Shown: positions 58,408 to 64,000 of the stretch, piece by piece | Layout of the letters: the number at the start of each line of letters is the position of its first letter | Numbering within the stretch: the first letter of the stretch is position 1 | DNA from: Mesorhizobium australicum WSM2073 | GTDB lineage: Bacteria; Pseudomonadota; Alphaproteobacteria; Rhizobiales; Rhizobiaceae | Assembly (NCBI RefSeq): GCF_000230995.2 | Contig: NC_019973.1 | Span: forward strand, 2,432,001-2,496,000 | Length of the DNA: 64,000 nt | Direction: 5' to 3' | Made by a program: the position numbers and the translations under genes | The notes under the pieces: generated by a model | Seen by the model: only the letters and a program-made list of their open reading frames with translations | What the model was told of the DNA's origin: nothing | Databases searched by the model: none

Positions 58408-59703
58408 TTAGATCCTGTCCCGCAGCGCAAACCAGTTGAGCGCAAGGAAAAGCAGCGGCGCCCGGAACCGGCGGCCGCCAGGAAATGGCGGGATTTTCAG
58501 CTCCTCGATAAGCTTCAGCCGGTCGCGGTTGCCGGTGATGGTTTCGGCATAGAGCTTGCCGAAGAAGTTCGACAGCATGACGCCGTGACCGGAATAGCCG
58601 CCGGCCGAGATCACATTCGGCATCACTTCACGCACGAACGGCTTCCTCGGCACGGTGATGCCGACATAGCCGCCCCAGCCATGGGTGATCTCGACATCGC
58701 CGAGCGCCGGATAGAGCTCCGCGATCTGGCGGCGAATGTGGATGTTGATATCTTTGGGATCGTTGACGCCATAGACCTCGCGTCCGCCGAAAAGCAGCCG
58801 TCCATCCCTGGATTTGCGGAAATAACGCACGACGAAGCGGGAATCGTCGACCGATTCGCCCCCCGGCAACACGTTCGAATCCGATCCCAGCGGCACGGTC
58901 GCGCCGATGAAGGATCCGATCGGCATGATGTGCGCGGCACTCACCGGCTCGAGCGTGCCGCCATAGGCGTTGACCGCGATCAGGCATTTTTGCGCCGAGA
59001 TCGTCCCCCTCGGCGTGGAGACCCTGACCTTGCCGCCTGCCGAGACGATGCCGGTCGATGGCGTCCCTTCGAACAAGTGGGCGCCAGCTTGTGCCGCCGC
59101 CCGCGCCGTGCCGATCACCAGCTTCATCGGATGGATATGGCCGGTGCCGATATCGCGCGTGCCGCCGAAATAAGCGCTCGAGCCCAGCCGATCCGCCGTC
59201 TCCTTCGCATCCATGAAGGAGATGTGCGGGTATGAGAAGCGGCCGGCCATGATTTCGGCATGCGCCTTGTAGTCGTCCACATAGCGCGGCTTGTGCGCGA
59301 CCGAGAGCTGGCCCGGCATGTAGTCGATATCGATCTGGTTGAGGGCCGCGAAGTCGAGCAGATGCGCTTTCGCCTCTTCGGCGAGATCGAACAGCGCCCT
59401 GGCGCGGGACAGACCGTATTCTGCCTCCAGGTCCTCGGCCCAGGCACGCTGCCCGGTGCCGAGCTGGCCGCCATTGCGCCCGGAAGCGCCGTCGCCAAAA
59501 CGATATGCTTCGATCAGGACAACGCTGGTACCGGCCTTGGCCAAATGCGTCGCTGCCGACAGGCCGGTAAACCCGCCGCCGATAATAACGACGTCGCAGG
59601 TCCGATCACCGTCGAGCGTTGGATATTCGGGCCGCGGCCCAGCCGTGTCCTCATACCAGGACCGGCCGGGGGAAATGGGGGATTGGTAGTTCATGATGCT
59701 CAC
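58408..59703 (-). CDS. puuB: FAD-dependent amine oxidoreductase, gamma-glutamylputrescine oxidase-like (PuuB)
   Basis: This 431-residue DAO-family enzyme has the FAD dinucleotide motif VVIIGGGFTGLSAATHLA at 39-56, GRNGGQLGTGQ and the C-terminal HGWGGYVGITVPRKP and GYSGHGVM. PuuB oxidises gamma-glutamylputrescine made by a ligase like the one upstream. The start is GTG 59703 or ATG 59694. Neither has an SD, because an array of 22 octamers ends directly at the GTG. The gene is otherwise intact. Confidence 0.8.
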   Translation of the reverse strand: MSIMNYQSPISPGRSWYEDTAGPRPEYPTLDGDRTCDVVIIGGGFTGLSAATHLAKAGTSVVLIEAYRFGDGASGRNGGQLGTGQRAWAEDLEAEYGLSRARALFDLAEEAKAHLLDFAALNQIDIDYMPGQLSVAHKPRYVDDYKAHAEIMAGRFSYPHISFMDAKETADRLGSSAYFGGTRDIGTGHIHPMKLVIGTARAAAQAGAHLFEGTPSTGIVSAGGKVRVSTPRGTISAQKCLIAVNAYGGTLEPVSAAHIMPIGSFIGATVPLGSDSNVLPGGESVDDSRFVVRYFRKSRDGRLLFGGREVYGVNDPKDINIHIRRQIAELYPALGDVEITHGWGGYVGITVPRKPFVREVMPNVISAGGYSGHGVMLSNFFGKLYAETITGNRDRLKLIEELKIPPFPGGRRFRAPLLFLALNWFALRDRI

Positions 59704-59881
59704 AGGGCAGTAGGGCAGTAGGGCAGTAGGGCAGTAGGGCAGTAGGGCAGTAGGGCAGTAGGGCAGTAGGGCAGTAGGGCAGTAGGGCAGTAGGGCAGTA
59801 GGGCAGTAGGGCAGTAGGGCAGTAGGGCAGTAGGGCAGTAGGGCAGTAGGGCAGTAGGGCAGTAGGGCAGTAGGGCAGTAG
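59704..59881. repeat. Tandem array, 22 perfect copies of AGGGCAGT
   Basis: The 8-bp unit AGGGCAGT is repeated without error 22 times from 59704 to 59879 and ends with a partial AG. The array starts at the base next to the puuB GTG and ends five bases before the stop codon of the four-helix-bundle gene. Exactness over 176 bp indicates recent expansion or active slippage. The reverse complement of the unit recurs on the other side of that gene. Confidence 0.98.
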
Positions 59882-59886
59882 ATAAA

Positions 59887-60252
59887 CTACTCGGGTGACA
59901 ATTTGCGGATTAGAAGCCGCAAGAGCGTTCCCACACTCTCGCTGCGGTTCATCAGCGGTTGGGCTATCTCATGCGAGGTGATGCCGACGCGTTGCGCGAT
60001 CAGCAGATGGGTCTCCAATTCTTTGAGTGATCCTTGCGCAATCCTGAGAAATTGCTGATAGGAAGCCCGGCTTTCCCGTCCGTAACCCTCAGCTATGTTG
60101 GCGGGCACGGAGGTGGCTGCCCTGCGTAGCTGAGCAGTCACGCCATAGAGTTCTTCTTTCGGCCAGGCTTTTGTCGCCTCGTAGACTGATACTGCTAGGT
60201 CCATGGCCTGCTGCCAGACGATCAGATCCCTGTACGATTCGATCTTCGCCAT
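59887..60252 (-). CDS. Four-helix-bundle protein, 23S rRNA intervening-sequence (S23/IVP, Avd-like) family
   Basis: This 121-residue protein has the IVP family pattern: YRDLIVWQQAMDLAVSVYEATKAWP, LYGVTAQLRRAATSVPANIAEGYGRESRASYQQFLRIAQGSLKELETHLLIA. Relatives are encoded inside rRNA intervening sequences (as in Leptospira and Coxiella), and the retroelement accessory protein Avd shares the fold; they bind nucleic acid. No rRNA or reverse transcriptase is nearby. GGGGGGTGG, formed by the end of the right-hand repeat array, supplies the SD for the ATG at 60252. The gene is enclosed by complementary octamer arrays within a polyamine-type operon. Confidence 0.9.
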   Translation of the reverse strand: MAKIESYRDLIVWQQAMDLAVSVYEATKAWPKEELYGVTAQLRRAATSVPANIAEGYGRESRASYQQFLRIAQGSLKELETHLLIAQRVGITSHEIAQPLMNRSESVGTLLRLLIRKLSPE

Positions 60253-60261
60253 CGTCTGCCA

Positions 60262-60309
60262 CCCCCCTTACTGCCTTACTGCCTTACTGCCCTACTGCCT
60301 TACTCCCCT
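60262..60309. repeat. Degenerate octamer array, reverse complement of the 59704 array
   Basis: From 60270 to 60309 the + strand reads ACTGCCTT, ACTGCCTT, ACTGCCCT, ACTGCCTT, ACTCCCCT, preceded by the degenerate CCCCCCTT (60262-60269). ACTGCCCT is the exact reverse complement of AGGGCAGT, so the two arrays are inverted around the four-helix-bundle gene. The last unit overlaps the stop codon of the glutamine-synthetase-like gene (60308-60310). Confidence 0.93.
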
Positions 60310-61744
60310 AAACATTCAGCAGCAGATATTCCCGCTCCCACGGACTGATCACTTCCATGAACGTTTCGAATTCCGCCCGCTTGATCGCCGCATAGGTGGC
60401 GGCGAAGGACTTGCCCAGCAATGCGCAGAGTTCCTCGTCGCCTTCGAACAGGTCGACGGCTTCGAGCAGGCTGCGCGGCAGGTCGATCTCGTGCGCGTTG
60501 GCGGTGGTCAGTACGGGAGGCTCGGCCTTGATCTTCCTGGTGATGCCGATCAGCCCGCAGGCAAGCGAAGCCGCCAGCGCCAGATAGGGATTGGCATCGG
60601 AGGACGGGATGCGGTTTTCAACGCGCCGCGCCGCTGGATCGGAACGCGGCACGCGGAAAGCCGTGGTGCGGTTGTCGTAGCCCCATTTGTTGTTAACCGG
60701 GGCAGAGGCCGCCTGCGTCAGCCGCCGGTAGGAATTCACGTAGGGCGCGAACATAACCAGCGCATTCGGCACGTGCTTCTGCATGCCGCCGATGAAATGG
60801 AAGAAATCCTCGGTCTCCGAACCATCCTCGGCCGAAAAGATGTTCCTGCCCGTCTTCTTGTCGACGATCGACTGATGGATATGCATGGCGGAGCCCGGCT
60901 GGCCCTGAATCGGCTTGGCCATGAAGGTCGCGTAGATCTCATGCTTGAGCGCGGCTTCACGAATGGTGCGCTTGAACATGAACACCTGGTCGGCGAGCTC
61001 GATCGGGTCGCCGTGGCGCAGATTGATCTCGAGCTGGCCGGCGCCCTCTTCGTGGATGAGCGTGTCGATCTCCAGGCCCTGGCTTTCGGAGAAATGGTAG
61101 ATGTCGTCGATCAGTTCGTCGAACTCGTTGACGCCGGCGATCGAATAGCCGGCGCCGCCGCCGATCGCGCGCCCCGAGCGGCCGACAGGCGGGGTCAGGG
61201 GATAGTCCGGGTCCGGATTCTTGCGCACGAGGTAGAACTCGATTTCGGGTGCCACGACCGGCTTCAGCCCAAGCTTGTCATAGGCCGCCAGCACGCGCTT
61301 CAGCACATTGCGCGGCGTGAACTCGACCGAGCGGCCGTCCTGGTGGACGAGGTCGCAGATGACGGCGGCCGTCGGGTCTTCTTCCCAGGGAACCACGGTC
61401 AATGTCGACAGGTCCGGCATCAGCTTGAGGTCGCCGTCGTCTTCCGGATAGTGAAAGCCGTTACCGTCCTCCGGATAGCCGCCGGAAATCGTCGTCATGA
61501 AGACCGCCGAAGGCAGCGCCAGTGAGGTGTTGGAAGTGAATTTCTTCGACGGCATCATCTTGCCGCGCGCCACGCCGGCCTGATCAGGCGTGATGCATTC
61601 GATATCCTCGATGCCGCGCCATTCCAGCCAATCGCTGACTTCCTTCCAGTTCTTCACACCTCGCAGGTTTTTCACGAAGGCAGGCGTGCGCGCCCGTCCT
61701 CCGCGGCTCGACGGACGGACTTCCTTTTTTGCAGGCGGCATCAT
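60308..61744 (-). CDS. Glutamine synthetase-like gamma-glutamylpolyamine ligase (PuuA-type)
   Basis: This 478-residue protein is a glutamine synthetase family member with an N-terminal 30-residue extension. Catalytic segments are present: APEIEFYLV, GAGQLEINLRHGDP, GSAMHIHQS (His loop), NKWGYDNRTTAFRVP and RRVENRIPSSDANPYLALA. It lacks the usual adenylylation-site context of GlnA. Next to a PuuB-like oxidase it most likely ligates glutamate to putrescine or another amine. The stop codon TAG (60310-60308) is formed partly by the octamer array. Confidence 0.85.
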   Translation of the reverse strand: MMPPAKKEVRPSSRGGRARTPAFVKNLRGVKNWKEVSDWLEWRGIEDIECITPDQAGVARGKMMPSKKFTSNTSLALPSAVFMTTISGGYPEDGNGFHYPEDDGDLKLMPDLSTLTVVPWEEDPTAAVICDLVHQDGRSVEFTPRNVLKRVLAAYDKLGLKPVVAPEIEFYLVRKNPDPDYPLTPPVGRSGRAIGGGAGYSIAGVNEFDELIDDIYHFSESQGLEIDTLIHEEGAGQLEINLRHGDPIELADQVFMFKRTIREAALKHEIYATFMAKPIQGQPGSAMHIHQSIVDKKTGRNIFSAEDGSETEDFFHFIGGMQKHVPNALVMFAPYVNSYRRLTQAASAPVNNKWGYDNRTTAFRVPRSDPAARRVENRIPSSDANPYLALAASLACGLIGITRKIKAEPPVLTTANAHEIDLPRSLLEAVDLFEGDEELCALLGKSFAATYAAIKRAEFETFMEVISPWEREYLLLNV

Positions 61745-61892
61745 TCACCAGATTGGGTTGCGGATTTTCAAGTATAGCCGTGCCGTGCGACCGAAGGGAA
61801 GGGGAGCCGCCGCGGGCATTTGCCGTTGCGGGTTGAAAACCGGTTGCCGGTCGGCATAGGTTTGGCGTCTTCCCGCACTCGAGAAGCCGGCG

Positions 61893-62609
61893 ATGAGATC
61901 CAGTAGCGAACTGACCACGATCGGCTTCGATGCCGACGACACGCTTTGGCAGAACGAACGGTTCTTCCGCATGACGGAAAAGCGCTTTGCCGCCATGCTG
62001 GCCGATCATGGCGAGGGGGAGCAGATCTCGGCTCGACTGTTGGAAGCCGAGAGGCGCAATCTCGCGATCTACGGTTTCGGCATCAAGGGATTTACGCTCT
62101 CGATGATCGAGACGGCGATAGAGGTCACCGACGGGCGCGTGCCGGCTTCCGTCATATCGGAGATTCTCGACGCCGGCCGCGAGATGCTGGGCCATCCGAT
62201 CGAGCCCTTGCCGCATGCACGCGAGACGGTCGAGAAGCTCGCCGGCACCTTCCGCCTCGTGCTGATCACCAAGGGCGATCTGTTCGATCAGGAGCGCAAG
62301 CTGGCCGGCTCCGGGCTGGGCGAGTTGTTCGAGGCCGTCGAGATCGTCAGCGACAAGACCGCCGCGACCTATGCGCGCCTATTCGACCGCCATGGCGATG
62401 GCCCGGCAAGGAGCATGATGGTCGGCAATTCGCTGAAGTCGGACGTGGTGCCCGCCATCGAGGCCGGCGGCTGGGGTGTCCATGTGCCGCACGAATTGAC
62501 TTGGGTGCTCGAACATGTCGAGGCGCCGGTCGCCGAGCCGCGGTTCCGCCAGATATCGGATCTCAGCCAATTGCCCGCGCTTGTCGAAAGCATCAGGAAC
62601 AGAGTTTGA
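61893..62609 (+). CDS. HAD family hydrolase
   Basis: This 238-residue protein has the HAD motifs: I, GFDADDTLW with nucleophile Asp and acid Asp; II, LVLITKGD; III, the lysine in VSDKTAATYARLF; and IV, MMVGNSLKSDVVPA. The cap insertion after motif I is helical (type C1). The substrate is probably a phosphorylated metabolite. It is divergent from the ligase gene and separated from it by 148 bases in which I see no clear feature. Confidence 0.88.
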   Translation: MRSSSELTTIGFDADDTLWQNERFFRMTEKRFAAMLADHGEGEQISARLLEAERRNLAIYGFGIKGFTLSMIETAIEVTDGRVPASVISEILDAGREMLGHPIEPLPHARETVEKLAGTFRLVLITKGDLFDQERKLAGSGLGELFEAVEIVSDKTAATYARLFDRHGDGPARSMMVGNSLKSDVVPAIEAGGWGVHVPHELTWVLEHVEAPVAEPRFRQISDLSQLPALVESIRNRV

Positions 62610-62680
62610 TCGTAGACCTCCGGCTGCTTTTTTCGCGCAATTCTGGATGGAAAAAAACGGTTTCGCCTTTTGGAATCGTT

Positions 62681-63124
62681 TTAGCGGCCGGTCAGGCGAT
62701 CGATGACCGGTTGCAGCCGTTCGGGCGTGATCGGCTTGGCCACCACCGCGTCGACAACATGCGCCAGGCCCAGGCTCTCCGGCGTGCCATTCTTGGTTGA
62801 AAGCAGGATCACGGGAGGAAGTGCCTTGCCCGCGGCTCGCCGCAACGTGTCGATACTGGACATCAGCGTGTCGCAGTCTTTGTTGTCGGGGCCACCATCG
62901 AGGACAACCGCCCCGGGGATAAGCGAACGTAAGGTCTTCACCGCCATTTCAGGCGATTCCGAGATTGGTTTGAGCCCGGAACGCTCGACGATTTTAGACA
63001 CCACGACGCGATTGATCGGCGACTTCCCGACAACAAGCACCCGCGAAGGATCTCGGATCGTCTCAATGTTTGAACCCCGGGTCACCCGATTCAGATGTTT
63101 TGTACTCTCCCCCTCGTCACTCAC
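62681..63124 (-). CDS. Stand-alone receiver-domain (response regulator-like) protein
   Basis: This 147-residue protein is a single receiver domain (about 27-145) with RVLVVGKSPINRVVVSKIVERSGL at the start, the probable phospho-acceptor Asp in AVVLDGG, and the conserved Lys in VVAKPIT. The second acidic residue that normally precedes it is replaced (VVGKSP instead of VDDxP), so magnesium binding may be weak. No output domain or kinase gene is adjacent. Confidence 0.78.
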   Translation of the reverse strand: MSDEGESTKHLNRVTRGSNIETIRDPSRVLVVGKSPINRVVVSKIVERSGLKPISESPEMAVKTLRSLIPGAVVLDGGPDNKDCDTLMSSIDTLRRAAGKALPPVILLSTKNGTPESLGLAHVVDAVVAKPITPERLQPVIDRLTGR

Positions 63125-63363
63125 TAGGCACCCAAGTCGGCCAAGAATCTTGCCCCTATTTCAATGCAGAGTTGAATCTGCGGACAATTGGCGTGAGATC
63201 GCACCCTATGTCAAGTTGAAATAAAAGACTTCTGAAACCGTCTCCCACACAGTGGATTCAAGCAACAGTACTGTACTGCCCTGTCCATAGCTTGGTTGCG
63301 TGAAAATAAAATTCACCTACGCATACGCGGCGCGGGCAAATGGCCGGTTGTAGCGCTTCCGGG

Positions 63364-63606
63364 TCAGCCATGGCTTTGTTGTGTAACGATCACCGGGATC
63401 AGCAGGTCGCCCCAATTGCCGTCGCCGCCATGGTGCCTCGCGGAGCGCACGAGCTCCACCGAGACGCCCGCCTCGACCGCCTTCATCACCGATTGGTTGA
63501 GCCTGTGCAGGTCGTTGGCCAGCATGCGGATTGTCGCCTGCTGGTCGACGCTCATCGTGGTCGATTGCTCTTCGGCCCGTTCCTTGACGCGGCTTATCGA
63601 TGCCAT
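63364..63606 (-). CDS. Small conserved protein downstream of isocitrate lyase
   Basis: This 80-residue protein begins MASISRVKERAEEQSTTMSVDQQATIRMLANDLHRLNQSVM and has two predicted helices. AGGAGAAG precedes the ATG at 63606. It follows aceA after 55 bases on the same strand and is probably co-transcribed. I recognise a pattern of small conserved proteins at this place in Rhizobiales but no function. Confidence 0.7.
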   Translation of the reverse strand: MASISRVKERAEEQSTTMSVDQQATIRMLANDLHRLNQSVMKAVEAGVSVELVRSARHHGGDGNWGDLLIPVIVTQQSHG

Positions 63607-63661
63607 TGGTCTTCTCCTGTGTCTGAGGCCCTGTTGGGCGTTTCCTCGGTATTTCTGGTCG

Positions 63662-64000
63662 CTATTCCGCGGCCGGCTTGAACTGCGCGTGCTCGGTCGA
63701 TTCATGCATGGCCGTGGTCGACGACCGGCCGCCGGTGATCGCCATAGAGACCGCGTCGAAATAGCCGGTGCCGACCTCGCGCTGGTGCTTGGTCGCGGTA
63801 TAGCCATTGGCTTCCGCCGCGAATTCCGCTTCCTGCAACTCGGAATAGGCCGCCATCTGCCGCGCCTTGTAGCCGCGGGCGAGTTCGAACATGCCGTAGT
63901 TGAGCTGGTGGAAGCCGGCCAGCGTGATGAATTGGAACTTGTAGCCCATGGCGCCCAGTTCCCTCTGGAACTTGGCGATCGTCGCGTCGTCGAGATTCTT
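63662..64000 (-). CDS. aceA: Isocitrate lyase, 3' part (5' end outside window)
   Basis: The visible 112 residues are the C-terminus of isocitrate lyase: [77 protein letters not shown], and a tail with STEHAQF. This enzyme cleaves isocitrate to glyoxylate and succinate in the glyoxylate cycle. The stop TAG is at 63664-63662, and the gene runs past the window edge. Confidence 0.93.
   Translation of the reverse strand, partial: KNLDDATIAKFQRELGAMGYKFQFITLAGFHQLNYGMFELARGYKARQMAAYSELQEAEFAAEANGYTATKHQREVGTGYFDAVSMAITGGRSSTTAMHESTEHAQFKPAAE

Noticed and set aside
59704..59881. Possible CRISPR array
   Set aside because: The 8-bp units are contiguous with no spacers, and no cas genes are nearby. 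It is a simple tandem repeat.
59887..60252. Diversity-generating retroelement, because the four-helix protein resembles Avd
   Set aside because: No reverse transcriptase, template repeat or variable-repeat target is present around it.
63265..63282. ACAGTACTGT palindrome with one ACTGCCCT octamer next to it
   Set aside because: The octamer matches the repeat unit at 59704 but occurs once only, and a 10-bp palindrome is too short to interpret. It was treated as chance.

Overview
The window is about 64 kb of GC-rich alphaproteobacterial chromosome, most likely from a Mesorhizobium-like member of the Rhizobiales. I infer this from the codon bias, the conserved block murA-DUF2948-hisD-UPF0262-phosphatase-infA-maf-yacG, an agp-type alpha-galactoside locus resembling that of Sinorhizobium, and many ABC importers. 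Genes are densely packed. I see no rRNA operon, prophage, transposase or CRISPR array, and one tRNA (Thr, GGT).

Layout. (1) 1-4998: sugar ABC importer (tail of a binding protein, two permeases, ATPase) followed by a Gfo/Idh/MocA-aldo/keto reductase fusion. (2) 5006-15062: alpha-galactoside locus with a divergent AraC activator, a GH4 glycosidase, family-5 binding protein, two permeases, a double ATPase and a MelA-type GH4 alpha-galactosidase. (3) 15074-20903: housekeeping block (yacG, maf, infA, phosphatase, UPF0262, hisD, DUF2948, murA, a small basic protein, tRNA-Thr). (4) 21068-23497: a frameshifted hexapeptide acyltransferase and a DUF882/YcbK-like protein. (5) 23586-31508: RpiR regulator, M20 deacylase/peptidase, a complete branched-chain-amino-acid-type ABC importer and an alpha/beta hydrolase, which together suggest uptake and hydrolysis of an acylated amino-acid-like compound. 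A Tat-exported multicopper oxidase follows. (6) 33109-37028: galactitol-type PTS (IIB, IIA, IIC) divergent from an NAD-binding/SAF-domain dehydrogenase, then VapBC and proC. (7) 38595-48050: exopolysaccharide cluster (ligase/polymerase, three glycosyltransferases, DUF6492 protein, flippase, Wzz-like co-polymerase). (8) 48230-51928: folD, a GlxA-type AraC regulator and an exported vWA protein. (9) 51996-56063: Entner-Doudoroff genes zwf-pgl-edd. (10) 56370-58047: an SDR and an SH3-domain membrane protein. (11) 58408-61744: gamma-glutamylputrescine-type oxidase and glutamine-synthetase-like ligase genes, separated by an unusual insertion. (12) 61893-64000: HAD hydrolase, receiver-domain protein, a small conserved protein and the 3' end of isocitrate lyase.

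The most unusual structure is at 59704-60309. A 121-residue four-helix-bundle gene of the 23S rRNA intervening-sequence (S23/IVP, Avd-like) family sits between 22 perfect copies of the octamer AGGGCAGT on the left and about five copies of its reverse complement on the right. The unit exactly fills the space between the stop codon of the ligase gene and the start codon of the oxidase gene. In the operon mRNA the two arrays are complementary and could form a long stem enclosing the four-helix gene, as in rRNA intervening sequences. Other items to check are a phosphatase whose catalytic cysteine lies upstream of every ordinary start codon, a two-enzyme fusion, a single-base frameshift, and hairpins after both binding-protein genes.
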